44,197 nucleotides of DNA from Clostridiales bacterium. Its GTDB lineage: Bacteria > Bacillota_A > Clostridia > Saccharofermentanales > Saccharofermentanaceae. Made by a program: the position numbers and the translations under genes. Each line of letters opens with the position of its first letter. Positions within the stretch are counted from its first letter, which is position 1. This document shows positions 31,476 through 39,969 of this stretch, piece after piece. The stretch spans positions 1 through 44,197 of the forward strand of contig JAGCGE010000227.1 in assembly GCA_017649745.1 (NCBI GenBank). The letters run 5' to 3'. A model generated the notes under the pieces. The model searched no databases. It was not told where the DNA came from and worked only from the letters and a program-made list of their open reading frames with translations.

Positions 31476-33376
31476 TGTTCGGAAAGAAGAACAAGAACAA
31501 AGATAACAGCACAAGAGAACCTGTGATAGATGCTGCAGGACTCATTCCTGAGGAGGAAAACGTTGATCCGTCGGCCACTGAAGTTTCAGAAGTATCCGAA
31601 GTAACGGACGCACCTGAGATATCAGAGATCCCTGGTAATGAGGAAGGCGAAGATGCTGTTCCTTCTGAGCCTGTTCTCGAAGTGATCGAAGAGCCGCAGG
31701 TCACAGAGCCTGAACCTGAGGAAGCACCTGAGGTTGAAGTTACCCCTGTTGCTGACGAACTCATCGTTCCTGATAAAAAAGACCTTAAGAAAGAGCGCGC
31801 AGAGGAAAGAGCTATCATCTATTCATCCATCGATGATGTAGATCCTGATCTTCTCTCCGACTCAGCAAGCGGCGAAGTTACATCACGTAAGGAAGAAAAG
31901 AAGAAGGAAACGACTTTTGTCGAGAACCCTATCGAACCTGTTAAGCTCGAACTCGATAAGTCAGAAGATGCTAAGCCTTCCAAGGTCTCGAAAAAGACTC
32001 TCGCTTACGTTCTTGTCGCTATATTCGCAGTTGTCCTGATCGTAGGATTCCTGATCTTTACAGAGGCAGGACTTAAGGAGAAGTTCAAGAGTCCTCTTTC
32101 CATCAACAATCATTCGGTAGCATCCGATGAGTTCAGTTTCATGTATCATTACATCCTCATCGAAAACGGTGTTGATGTTTTCGCGCCGGATACAAAAGAT
32201 ATGCTCTATTCCGAGTGCGATGATCCAAACTTTAAGACAAACAGAGATTACTTCCTCGATCTGACTGCAAAAGAGCTCCAGATCATGCAGCTCCTTTACG
32301 ACGATGCAACTAAGAACGGCTACGAGATCGAGGACAGACATTATAAGATGGCTAATTCTTATATCGACTGGCTCCAGGGCAGAGCTGATGAGCTGAAGGT
32401 TCCGCTTGACACATACATTCAGGGTGTTTTCGGAACTCAGGTATCAAAGTCTTGTGTTATCGACACTCTTGCCAAGAAGTACTTCACGGAAGACTATGCT
32501 TCCGATGCTAAGCTCGTCGAGCTCCAGGCTACAAAGGATCAGGCTAAGGCAGCTTATGAAGCAAACAGAAACACATATGATCTCGTAAGCTACAAGTCAT
32601 TCAGATTTGTTTACGAGCAGAGAGATAAGGCGTTCATCGATACGGCTAACCTTCATGCAAATCAGATAATCGAAGCTATGGGACATGATCCTGCTAAGCT
32701 CGAGGAATCTGCTGCAAAGGTCCTTAACGTTGATGTTCCTGCTGATTCGACACTTGTTCCTGACGCTCGTTTCGCTGATATCGAGCACGCTGATTTCAGA
32801 GCATGGCTCTTCGACCTCGAAAGAACTCCGGGCGACACGAACATCTTTACTGATGAAGACGGCTTCCCTATCGTTATCTGCTTCGTAGAGAGAAAGGCTC
32901 AGGAGACACCGCTTCGTAACATCAAGATCTTCGAAGTCAACACAATGCCTGCTGACGAGAACGGTGAGAACGAATTCACACTCGGTGATGCTCAGCTCCT
33001 TTCACAGGAGATCTACGATTACATCACTGATGAAGATTCATTGGATTCAGTTGAGCACTACTATACTGATAAGGTATTAGACGGAATCATCAAGATCACC
33101 GCAAGCAGCGACACTTATCCTGGCAAGTTCAATAACGATCTTAATACATGGATCTTCTCGCCTGACAGAAAAGCCGGTGACAAGGATATCATCGAATCAG
33201 AGAACGGTTTCTATGTTATCTACTTCATCTCAGAATCAGATAGTCCTGAGTGGTATGACAGAGTCAACAGCTTCATAAGAATGAATAACTATCAGGCATT
33301 CCTTAACGAGAAGCTGACTGAGTATTCTTATGAGTTCAAGCAGTCAGGCTTAAATCAGATAGTCGACGTTCCATGA
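31475..33376 (+). CDS. Membrane-anchored PrsA/SurA-like peptidyl-prolyl isomerase family protein
   Basis: This 633-residue protein has a very acidic Glu/Pro/Val-rich cytoplasmic N-terminus (1-170), one membrane helix (about 175-196) and an extracytoplasmic region. The latter resembles SurA/PrsA foldases: a helical chaperone part (about 205-400) and parvulin-like segments. FSPDRKAGDKDIIESENGFYVIYF (the end of the region) mirrors the parvulin 'L-x-x-G-x-x-S-x-x-v-x-s-x-x-G-f-h-v-i' pattern. Catalytic residues cannot be assigned by eye, so it may be chaperone only. It is coupled to the lipid kinase by TAATG and to the phosphatase by ATGA. Confidence 0.7.
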   Translation: MFGKKNKNKDNSTREPVIDAAGLIPEEENVDPSATEVSEVSEVTDAPEISEIPGNEEGEDAVPSEPVLEVIEEPQVTEPEPEEAPEVEVTPVADELIVPDKKDLKKERAEERAIIYSSIDDVDPDLLSDSASGEVTSRKEEKKKETTFVENPIEPVKLELDKSEDAKPSKVSKKTLAYVLVAIFAVVLIVGFLIFTEAGLKEKFKSPLSINNHSVASDEFSFMYHYILIENGVDVFAPDTKDMLYSECDDPNFKTNRDYFLDLTAKELQIMQLLYDDATKNGYEIEDRHYKMANSYIDWLQGRADELKVPLDTYIQGVFGTQVSKSCVIDTLAKKYFTEDYASDAKLVELQATKDQAKAAYEANRNTYDLVSYKSFRFVYEQRDKAFIDTANLHANQIIEAMGHDPAKLEESAAKVLNVDVPADSTLVPDARFADIEHADFRAWLFDLERTPGDTNIFTDEDGFPIVICFVERKAQETPLRNIKIFEVNTMPADENGENEFTLGDAQLLSQEIYDYITDEDSLDSVEHYYTDKVLDGIIKITASSDTYPGKFNNDLNTWIFSPDRKAGDKDIIESENGFYVIYFISESDSPEWYDRVNSFIRMNNYQAFLNEKLTEYSYEFKQSGLNQIVDVP

Positions 33377-34014
33377 CAGATCTCTACATCATCAGACACG
33401 GAAAGACCTTGTGGAACGCTGAAGTTCGAATGCAGGGCAGACTTAATTCGCCTCTGACACCTGAAGGTATAGATGGCGCACTGAAGCTTCGCGAAAAAAT
33501 GGAAGATATCGATATCGACAAAATCCTCGTAAGTCCAATGCCCCGTGCACTTCAGACTTCGTATCTGGCAACGGGCGGCAAGCTCCCGATAGAGATAGAG
33601 CCGCTCCTTACCGAGATGGACTTAGGTGATCTCGAGGGAATGAAGCGAGTTGATTTCGAGAAAGCTGATCCGATAAACCACAACTACTTCAGACATGAAC
33701 CGGAGAAATTCGTGCCCGTCGGAAACGGCGAATCCTACTTCGATGTCGTAGACAGGGTCAAGGTACTCCTTCTTAAGCTCATCAAAAACAATAAAGATCA
33801 GTCGCTTCTTCTGGTAAGCCATATGATCCTTGTTCAGGCGATCCTCTGTATAGTAACCGGAAAAGGAGTAAAAGAGCTTAGATCTACGCCGTTCATCGAG
33901 CAGGCGAAGCTTTTTCGAATAAAGATAGACAAGATATCAGATCGCAGATACAAAGCCGACATACTGATGTATAACGGCGAGATCACTGATGAACATTATG
34001 AATTCGAGATATAA
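33373..34014 (+). CDS. Histidine phosphatase family protein
   Basis: This 213-residue protein has the phosphoglycerate mutase-like core: RHG (Arg8-His9-Gly10, His9 the phosphoacceptor), GRLNSPLTPEG, Arg58 in SPMPRALQTS, Glu81 in TEMDLGDLEG and the second His150 in LLLVSHM. This set fits the broad-specificity phosphatases (CobC/GpmB-like) rather than a glycolytic mutase; the physiological substrate is unknown. It overlaps the foldase gene by 4 bases (ATGA), and a terminator follows 4 bases after the stop. Confidence 0.88.
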   Translation: MTDLYIIRHGKTLWNAEVRMQGRLNSPLTPEGIDGALKLREKMEDIDIDKILVSPMPRALQTSYLATGGKLPIEIEPLLTEMDLGDLEGMKRVDFEKADPINHNYFRHEPEKFVPVGNGESYFDVVDRVKVLLLKLIKNNKDQSLLLVSHMILVQAILCIVTGKGVKELRSTPFIEQAKLFRIKIDKISDRRYKADILMYNGEITDEHYEFEI

Positions 34015-34017
34015 AAT

Positions 34018-34051
34018 ACGGACCGTTCAAAAGAACGATCCGTTATCTTTT
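34018..34051. terminator. Terminator between convergent operons
   Basis: The stem ACGGA-C-CGTTC / GAACG-A-TCCGT closes an AAAA loop. It is followed by TATCTTTTT on the plus strand and by ATTTTAT on the minus strand. It ends the 30558-34014 operon and probably also the htrA transcript. Confidence 0.8.
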
Positions 34052-34173
34052 TAATACAATCCGCTCATTATTATCGTGATGGAACCGATAACTATCGATA
34101 GGAGCATAAGTCCTATGAGTATCAACGCCACGATCTTTACGGGACCACTAAACTGTCTGCCATTCTTACTCAT
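34051..34173 (-). CDS. 40-residue single-pass membrane protein downstream of htrA
   Basis: The frame starts at ATG 34171-34173, overlapping the htrA stop as ATGA, and ends at TAA 34051-34053. The product MSKNGRQFSGPVKIVALILI and the following GLMLLSIVIGSITIIMSGLY make a basic 13-residue head and one transmembrane helix. Translational coupling to htrA by the ATGA overlap supports it; AGGAG lies 18 bases upstream. Small single-helix proteins of this kind recur in Firmicutes (the DUF4044 type is similar in size), but I cannot name the family. It may regulate or anchor the HtrA protease. Confidence 0.65.
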   Translation of the reverse strand: MSKNGRQFSGPVKIVALILIGLMLLSIVIGSITIIMSGLY

Positions 34174-35531
34174 TCGTAATCTGCACTGTCTCCTATTTCA
34201 AGCATTATCGTGATCTCTTTACCGTCTCTGTCGACAACGACTTCCATCTCTTCGCCGACCTTGTGTGAATCACGTACTCCAATAATATCATTTGAAACCT
34301 GAATTGCAACACCATCCATCGAAATAATCCTGTCGCCTACCTTAAATCCTGCCTGATCACCAGGGCCGCCTTCAGGAAGTTCCTGAACGTAAACACCTTC
34401 CTTGGCACCGTGGTAAGCACCCTCAGCAACATATCCGACAGTGATGCCGAGATAAGGTCTGTTAACGACCTTTCCGTGCTGGATAAGTGATTCGATGATA
34501 GTCTTTGTAGGAGTTATAGGGATCGCAAAACCAACGCCTTCGGCTGTCTCCATCTTGGCATTTACTACGCCTATTACTTCACCGAATGAATTGATGAGAG
34601 GTCCGCCGCTGTTACCACCGTTTACGGAAGCATCAGTCTGGATAAGGCTCATGGTATAACCGTTGTTATTCAAAGTTCTCTCGACACCTGATACAACACC
34701 GACCGTGATAGTTCCCTGGAAAGATCCGAGAGGGTTACCGATAGCTACTGCAAGCTCGCCGTTCTGAAGAGTATCAGAATCGCCTAATACTACTACAGGA
34801 AGATCATCGTCGCACTCGATCTTGATGACTGCGATATCAGATCTTACGTCCTTACCGACTACTCCTGCCTCGAACGGATCGTCGTAGCCAGGTACATAGA
34901 CCTTCAATGTAGCGTTCGTTCCATCGTCTTTTCCGACAGACTCAACAACATGCTCGTTAGTAACGATATATCCGTCTTCAGAAATGATGAATCCGGATCC
35001 TGCACTTACGGACTCGATTCCGTTCTTGTTCTCAGTTATATAGATAGCAACTGTAGCAGGAGATACCTTGTTATATATCTCGACAGTGCTTAATGTCTTC
35101 TTGTCAGGTGAAGATATAGCTGCCGCATCCACAATGGAGAAATGAGGATCTACAAGATCTGTATTAACTTCTTCATCGTCCTCCTTTTTCGTAGAAGTTG
35201 GCATCAGGACTGTCGTGATCTTCGAATCTTTTTCCAGCTTTCCGCTCGTAAAGAGGAAGATGAATACCGACTGAAGACAGATATATGCAAATGAGATCAT
35301 CAGAAGGACCGAAAGCACTATGATCGGAAGCCTGCCCTTCTTCTTTGCTGCAGGAGCATCCGAGATCTTAACTTCCTCGATAACCGGCTCCGGCTCAGTA
35401 GGTGCCACTGGCTCTGTCAATATAAACTGTTCGCTCGGCTCGACCTTCTGAACATTCTCTTCCGGTTCAGGTGTGATCGATCCGTTTGGTTCATTTATTG
35501 GTTCATTCATATCCGTATTATTCTCAGACAT
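34170..35531 (-). CDS. HtrA/DegP-type membrane-anchored serine protease
   Basis: This 453-residue protein has an acidic, Pro/Glu-rich cytoplasmic N-terminus (1-60) and a membrane helix (about 69-93). The trypsin-like domain carries His194 (TNEHVVE), Asp232 (RSDIAVIK) and Ser308 (GGNSGGPL). A single PDZ domain lies around 365-445 (GPGDQAGFKVGDRIISMDG). This is the usual Gram-positive HtrA plan for quality control of exported proteins. The ATG at 35531 follows GGGAGG; a start twelve codons earlier lacks a site. No CssR-type operator is recognisable. The small gene at 34051 is translationally coupled. Confidence 0.9.
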   Translation of the reverse strand: MSENNTDMNEPINEPNGSITPEPEENVQKVEPSEQFILTEPVAPTEPEPVIEEVKISDAPAAKKKGRLPIIVLSVLLMISFAYICLQSVFIFLFTSGKLEKDSKITTVLMPTSTKKEDDEEVNTDLVDPHFSIVDAAAISSPDKKTLSTVEIYNKVSPATVAIYITENKNGIESVSAGSGFIISEDGYIVTNEHVVESVGKDDGTNATLKVYVPGYDDPFEAGVVGKDVRSDIAVIKIECDDDLPVVVLGDSDTLQNGELAVAIGNPLGSFQGTITVGVVSGVERTLNNNGYTMSLIQTDASVNGGNSGGPLINSFGEVIGVVNAKMETAEGVGFAIPITPTKTIIESLIQHGKVVNRPYLGITVGYVAEGAYHGAKEGVYVQELPEGGPGDQAGFKVGDRIISMDGVAIQVSNDIIGVRDSHKVGEEMEVVVDRDGKEITIMLEIGDSADYE

Positions 35532-35613
35532 ATTAATCGCCTCCCTTAGGTTGACTAAGTTATACACTTTTTACCTTAAACGTAACTTAAACATTCTCGG
35601 CAAAAGTGAGGAA

Positions 35614-36309
35614 TCATTCTTCCTCTTCATCTTCCATATCTATGCTTATCTTTCCCGTCGGAGCTTCGGTCGTTCCGATCTTCACTGCCTCCGACTTCCC
35701 GTTACTCGTATCAGTGACAAAAGCGCAGAAGGTTTCCTCATTTAAGACCGGCACATTGATCCTTACGGTAACACCTGCTCCATACTCTATATCGTCGATC
35801 TCATATCCTCGGTTTCGTATCTCGAAGATCATCTTATCAGCTGAAGAGTAATCAAGCTCGATCTTCATAACAGAACAAAGTTCAAGGATCTGCGGCTTGG
35901 CTTCCTTAAGAGCCATCGACGCAGCTCTCGTATATGCACGAACAAGTCCGCCCTTTCCAAGGAGTATGCCTCCGAAATATCTGGTGACTACGATCGCGCA
36001 ATCAGTTATCTCGTTTTTCGTAAGGACAGACATGACAGGTAGTCCTGCAGTGCCTGACGGTTCTCCGTCGTCACTATACTTCTGAAGGCTCGTTTCCTTC
36101 TTAATGATCCAGGCATAGACATTGTGCCTCGCGTCAGAATGCTGTTTCCTTATCTCATCGACAAAATCATTTGCCTCCTGAGCATTAAGGACAGGCTTAC
36201 AGTATCCGATAAATCGGGATTTTTTCACTTCATAAACAGCCTTACCGAATTCAGATACGGTAATGCGCTTAACATTCTTTGGTGATTCACTTATTAAGGG
36301 ATCTGACAT
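35614..36309 (-). CDS. YigZ/IMPACT family protein (UPF0029)
   Basis: This 231-residue protein has the IMPACT N-terminal domain: KSRFIGYCKPV, DARHNVYAW, DDGEPSGTAGLPV and ITDCAIVVTRYFGGILLGKGGLVRAY (first part). The C-terminal ferredoxin-like domain of YigZ follows. The family is linked to ribosome-associated stress responses, but its biochemical role is unsettled. The C-terminus ends in a run of acidic residues (DMEDEEEE). It lies 7 bases after the Nudix-like gene. Confidence 0.92.
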   Translation of the reverse strand: MSDPLISESPKNVKRITVSEFGKAVYEVKKSRFIGYCKPVLNAQEANDFVDEIRKQHSDARHNVYAWIIKKETSLQKYSDDGEPSGTAGLPVMSVLTKNEITDCAIVVTRYFGGILLGKGGLVRAYTRAASMALKEAKPQILELCSVMKIELDYSSADKMIFEIRNRGYEIDDIEYGAGVTVRINVPVLNEETFCAFVTDTSNGKSEAVKIGTTEAPTGKISIDMEDEEEE

Positions 36310-36316
36310 CGATACC

Positions 36317-36730
36317 TCAGATAAGTTCCTTATATCTTTGATAAGCGATCATAAGAAGGGACTTGTCCTGACTATAGGTTACAAGCTCCATCGCTTCTTC
36401 CATCGAAAAGAACTTACCGTCAATGAAGCTCTCGTCAGGATTATACTTAACTTCGCCCGACGGACTCTTCATTACAAACCAGGAAACATTATTATGGATA
36501 GGCTTCTGTCTCGTGATCGAATAGAACTCATAGTTGGTCTTACCGCATGGAGCGAGTATCTCAGCTTCGATACCTGCTTCGATACGGATCCTGTCCAAAG
36601 CTATCTCTTTTTCCTTCTGACCTACTCTGACAACACCCTTCGGAAAGACCCATTCGTGCTTGTCATTACGTAAGAGCAAGACCTTATCGTCATGAAATAC
36701 GATACCGCCTGCGCAGTTGCGAATAATCAT
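36317..36730 (-). CDS. Nudix-fold protein with a degenerate Nudix box
   Basis: This 137-residue protein shows a Nudix-fold start (AGGIVFHDDKVLLLRNDKHEWVFPKG). In the Nudix box (G-x5-E-x7-REUxEExGU) the match reads G-VVRVG-Q-KEKEIAL-DRIRIEAGI. The first Glu is Gln, the Arg-Glu pair is Asp-Arg and one of the two later Glu is Ile; only one metal-binding Glu remains. Catalysis of the usual Mg2+-dependent type is therefore doubtful. It could be a ligand-binding relative or have unusual chemistry. It is the first gene of a transcript with yigZ, from an extended -10 promoter at 36768-36776. Confidence 0.8.
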   Translation of the reverse strand: MIIRNCAGGIVFHDDKVLLLRNDKHEWVFPKGVVRVGQKEKEIALDRIRIEAGIEAEILAPCGKTNYEFYSITRQKPIHNNVSWFVMKSPSGEVKYNPDESFIDGKFFSMEEAMELVTYSQDKSLLMIAYQRYKELI

Positions 36731-36767
36731 ATAAGCCCTCCGAATACATTTCTTTTTCCTTATTAAG

Positions 36768-36776
36768 ATTGTACCA
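36768..36776 (-). promoter_or_regulatory. Extended -10 promoter of the Nudix-yigZ transcript
   Basis: The minus strand reads TGGTACAAT (TGn-TACAAT), 38 bases before the ATG at 36730. No good -35 is seen. Confidence 0.5.
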
Positions 36777-36791
36777 CATGATAAGTATGAT

Positions 36792-36820
36792 TTGTTGTTT
36801 TTTGCTTATGACTGTATAAT
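36792..36820 (+). promoter_or_regulatory. Promoter of the DUF4015 gene
   Basis: TTGTTG, 17 bases, TATAAT on the plus strand, 50 bases before the ATG at 36871. The -10 is perfect. It is divergent from the Nudix promoter. Confidence 0.65.
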
Positions 36821-36870
36821 TATGTAATTGTATAGAAGCAAATAAATATATTAAGGCAAGGAACGTCATA

Positions 36871-38226
36871 ATGAGCGAGAACGGCAATCGCGATAACAGG
36901 GTTAAAGTTAAGTATTTTGCAGGCATCAAAGCACTGCAGGGTATCTTCGTAGTCCTCATTTTCTTCGCTGTCCTTCTCGGCATCGTCGTCGCAGGAGGTT
37001 TTCTCTCCAGAGTCATAAACGGAACGACTGAGCAGATGGAACTTACTATCACAAAGCCTACCATCTTCACGACGGTAACTGATCCTACACCGACTCCTTC
37101 CCCTACACCGACTCCTTTCGAGGTCAAGGAGAATATCGTCCTGACTTCCGAAAAGGCTAAGATGCTCGACGACTTTTTCGGACCGCTTCCTGAGGTAGAT
37201 CACGTTGTTCCTGTAAAGCATAAGGTCGTAAAGGGTATCTACACCAATGCGGCAGTTAACCTTGAGGCGAACTTCGAACTTGCCAAGAATTCAGAGATCA
37301 ACGCTTTTGTAATAGACCTTAAGGAAAGCTCGGGTGTCTATTTTGATACAAAGAACCAGACTGCTCTCGATATCGGCTATGTATATCCGCAGTACGATCT
37401 GAAGGAAGTTTGCGATCAGTGCCATGAGAACGACATATATGTAATCGGCCGAATCGTATGCTTCAAGGATGTTGCCCTTGCTAATAAGTATCCTGACAGA
37501 GCAATATGCGATAAAGACGGCACACCTTTGAAGTTCTACAACGAAGGTAGCGAGATCTTTGCTAATCCGTATGATACAAGAAACTGGGAATACCTGATCG
37601 AGCTTGCTCAGGAAGCACTCGACATGGGTGTTGACGAGATCCAGTTCGACTATATAAGATTCCCTACCGGAGGATCCACATCAGGCGCAGATCCTTACTT
37701 CGGTCCTGAAGATGAAGTACCAACCAAGGCTGATGCTATCGTTAGATTCCTTCAGACAGCAAGAAGAGAGATCCAGGATGAGACAGGAATCCCCGTATCA
37801 GCCGATATCTTCGGTATCGCAGTATCCTCTTCCCTCGATGGTCAGATCTTAGGTCAGGATTGGGGTTCTGTCGGTCTTACAGGAGTTGATTCACTCTGTC
37901 CGATGATCTACCCTTCTCACTATGCTCTCGGAACCATGATGAACGGACACATCCACGACTATCCTGATAAGGATCCGTACCAGGTAATGTTCGATGCATT
38001 AAAGACAGGAAGCACATATCACCTGCAGCCTGATTACAGTGTCGTAAGACCTTACTGTCAGGCATTCACGGCTGCATATCTCGGCTCGGGAAATTACATG
38101 GAATATGACTATGAAGCGATCAACGACCAGATAAGAGCCATTCAGGATTCAGGTATGGAGGAATTCATTTTGTGGAATGCCCTGGCGGAATATCCTGAAG
38201 GCAACTATGGCGGTAATGACGGCTGA
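36871..38226 (+). CDS. Membrane-anchored DUF4015 putative glycoside hydrolase
   Basis: This 451-residue protein has an N-terminal membrane helix (about 23-45), a Pro/Thr linker (DPTPTPSPTPTPF, about 71-83) and a TIM-barrel-like domain from about 115. Conserved segments are KGIYTNAAVN, AFVIDLKESSGVYFD, YVIGRIVCFKDVALA, VDEIQFDYIRFPTGG and CPMIYPSHYA, characteristic of DUF4015 and related to GH13-like glycosidases. The acid Asp in QFDYIRFP is a candidate catalytic residue. It probably acts on a cell-surface or extracellular glycan. AAGGA precedes the ATG. Confidence 0.85.
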   Translation: MSENGNRDNRVKVKYFAGIKALQGIFVVLIFFAVLLGIVVAGGFLSRVINGTTEQMELTITKPTIFTTVTDPTPTPSPTPTPFEVKENIVLTSEKAKMLDDFFGPLPEVDHVVPVKHKVVKGIYTNAAVNLEANFELAKNSEINAFVIDLKESSGVYFDTKNQTALDIGYVYPQYDLKEVCDQCHENDIYVIGRIVCFKDVALANKYPDRAICDKDGTPLKFYNEGSEIFANPYDTRNWEYLIELAQEALDMGVDEIQFDYIRFPTGGSTSGADPYFGPEDEVPTKADAIVRFLQTARREIQDETGIPVSADIFGIAVSSSLDGQILGQDWGSVGLTGVDSLCPMIYPSHYALGTMMNGHIHDYPDKDPYQVMFDALKTGSTYHLQPDYSVVRPYCQAFTAAYLGSGNYMEYDYEAINDQIRAIQDSGMEEFILWNALAEYPEGNYGGNDG

Positions 38227-38228
38227 TA

Positions 38229-38257
38229 TTGATATTTACTTCTAATAAGAATAAAAT
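38229..38257 (+). promoter_or_regulatory. Promoter of serS
   Basis: TTGATA, 17 bases, TAAAAT; both boxes match 5 of 6 positions. The predicted leader is only about 20-25 bases, so there is no room for a T-box riboswitch before serS. Confidence 0.7.
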
Positions 38258-38286
38258 ATAACGAATTAATTTTTGGAGGGATGTCT

Positions 38287-39576
38287 ATGTTGGATATCAA
38301 ATTTCTCCGTAATAATCCGGAGATCGTAAAGACTAACATCAAGAACAAGTTCCAGGATGATAAGCTTCCTCTCGTTGACGAAGTCATCGCTTTGGACAAG
38401 GAATTCCGTGAGTGCAAGACCCGTGCCGAATACTTAAGAAGTCAGAGAAACTCAATCAGTAAGAAGATCGGTTTCTACATGGGTCAGGGCCAGAAGGATG
38501 AAGCTGAGAAGGCTAAGGCTGAAGTAGCTTCAATGGCATCCGAACTTGAAGAACTCTCCGCTAAAGAAACAGACCTTGAAGAGAAGATCAGAAAGATCAT
38601 GCTCGTTATCCCTAATATCATCGATCCTTCAGTACCGATCGGTAAGGATGACAGTGAGAACGTCGAGATCGAGAAGTTCGGTGAGCCTGTAGTTCCTGAT
38701 TTCGAGATCCCATATCACGTAGATATCATGGAGAAGCTTGACGGTATCGACCTTGATGCTGCAAGAAGAACATCCGGTAACGGTTTCTACTATCTTAAGG
38801 GCGACATCGCACGTCTTCACTCTGCTATCCTCTCTTATGCAAGAGACTTCATGATCGACCGCGGATTCACATATTACATCCCGCCTTTCATGATCCGTTC
38901 TGCAGTTGTTAACGGCGTTATGAGCTTTGCTGAGATGGAGAACATGATGTACAAGATCGAGGGCGAAGACCTCTATCTCATCGGAACATCCGAGCATTCC
39001 ATGATCGGTAAGTTCATCGATACTACATTGGAAGAATCTGAGCTTCCTCAGACACTTACAAGCTACTCCCCTTGCTTCCGTAAGGAAGTAGGTGCTCACG
39101 GTATCGAGGAGCGTGGTGTATATCGTATCCACCAGTTCGAGAAGCAGGAGATGATCGTTGTATGTAAGCCTGAAGAGAGCATGCAGTGGTACGATAAGCT
39201 TTGGCAGAATTCCGTAGACTTCTTCAGAAGCCTTGATATCCCTGTAAGAACACTCGAGTGCTGCTCCGGTGACCTCGCTGACCTTAAGGTTAAGTCCTGT
39301 GACGTTGAGGCATGGTCCCCACGTCAGAAGAAGTATTTCGAGGTTGGTTCCTGTTCTAACCTTGGTGATGCTCAGGCACGTCGTCTCGGCATCCGTGTAA
39401 AGAACAAGGAGACAGGTAACTACTTTGCTCACACATTGAACAACACAGTAGTAGCACCTCCTAGAATGCTTATCGCTTTCCTCGAAAACAATCTCAACGA
39501 GGACGGCTCCATCAGGATCCCTGAAGCACTTCGTATGTATATGGGTGGCAAGGAAGTTCTCGAGCCAAAGAAATAA
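38287..39576 (+). CDS. serS: Seryl-tRNA synthetase
   Basis: This 429-residue class II synthetase charges tRNA-Ser. The N-terminal coiled-coil arm (about 25-105) binds the long variable arm of the tRNA. Motif 2 is SYSPCFRKEVGAHG with GVYRIHQFEKQEM, and motif 3 is HTLNNTVVAPPRMLIAFLENN (last residues). The ATG at 38287 is preferred over the in-frame ATG at 38281 because GGAGGG abuts the first ATG but lies 6 bases before the second, and SerRS proteins normally begin MLDIK. It is transcribed alone, between its own promoter and a strong terminator. Confidence 0.96.
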   Translation: MLDIKFLRNNPEIVKTNIKNKFQDDKLPLVDEVIALDKEFRECKTRAEYLRSQRNSISKKIGFYMGQGQKDEAEKAKAEVASMASELEELSAKETDLEEKIRKIMLVIPNIIDPSVPIGKDDSENVEIEKFGEPVVPDFEIPYHVDIMEKLDGIDLDAARRTSGNGFYYLKGDIARLHSAILSYARDFMIDRGFTYYIPPFMIRSAVVNGVMSFAEMENMMYKIEGEDLYLIGTSEHSMIGKFIDTTLEESELPQTLTSYSPCFRKEVGAHGIEERGVYRIHQFEKQEMIVVCKPEESMQWYDKLWQNSVDFFRSLDIPVRTLECCSGDLADLKVKSCDVEAWSPRQKKYFEVGSCSNLGDAQARRLGIRVKNKETGNYFAHTLNNTVVAPPRMLIAFLENNLNEDGSIRIPEALRMYMGGKEVLEPKK

Positions 39577-39596
39577 TGGTTTAATAAGAAATCACA

Positions 39597-39624
39597 GCGT
39601 CTCACTTATGTGAGGCGCTTTTTT
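39597..39624 (+). terminator. Rho-independent terminator of serS
   Basis: GCGTCTCAC and GTGAGGCGC pair around TTAT and are followed by TTTTTT. Confidence 0.88.
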
Positions 39625-39643
39625 ATTGCGAATAATTTTAGGC

Positions 39644-39676
39644 ACAAAAAAACCGCCGATCTTATGATCAGCGGTT
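39644..39676 (-). terminator. Rho-independent terminator of rpmB
   Basis: On the minus strand AACCGC-T-GATC pairs with GATC-G-GCGGTT around ATAA. It is followed by TTTTTTT. Confidence 0.85.
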
Positions 39677-39696
39677 GAATAATCAGTTTAACTTCA

Positions 39697-39894
39697 TCAA
39701 GCTCTCTTTACGAGACCGGAACGAAGGCAGCGTGTGCAAACTTTCATAGTCTTAGGGGTGCCATCTACAACTACCTTAACGCTATGAACGTTAGGCTGCT
39801 GTTGTGTCAATGCACGACGTGAAATCTGCGAACGCGTAATTCTGATCTTTCTGCCAAAAAATGTATCCTTCTGACAAACTTCACACTTAGCCAT
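39697..39894 (-). CDS. rpmB: Large-subunit ribosomal protein L28
   Basis: This 65-residue basic protein has the L28 core RRALTQQQPNVHSVKV and the zinc-binding form of the family: Cys4-x2-Cys7 and Cys53-x2-Cys56. AGGAGG precedes the ATG. It is a single-gene unit with its own promoter (39930-39958) and terminator. Confidence 0.95.
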   Translation of the reverse strand: MAKCEVCQKDTFFGRKIRITRSQISRRALTQQQPNVHSVKVVVDGTPKTMKVCTRCLRSGLVKRA

Positions 39895-39929
39895 GGAAAC
39901 ACCTCCTAGTTAATTTTTCACGCTCAAAG

Positions 39930-39958
39930 ATAATATCATACCAAACAGATTTACGCAA
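39930..39958 (-). promoter_or_regulatory. Promoter of rpmB
   Basis: The minus strand reads TTGCGT, 17 bases, TATTAT with an extended TGA before the -10. It lies about 36 bases before the ATG and just after the stop of the SH3/NlpC-like gene. Confidence 0.65.
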
Positions 39959-39969
39959 CAGTTTTTTGC

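Noticed and set aside
37068..37110. Short tandem repeat coding Thr-Pro in the DUF4015 gene as a mobile or CRISPR-like repeat
   Set aside because: It is a normal Pro/Thr linker between membrane anchor and catalytic domain.
38227..38286. T-box riboswitch before serS
   Set aside because: The gap from the previous gene is 60 bases and the predicted transcript leader only about 20-25, far too short for a T-box.
38629..39432. Minus-strand 267-codon frame opposite serS
   Set aside because: serS is certain on the plus strand. The opposite frame is a codon-bias shadow.
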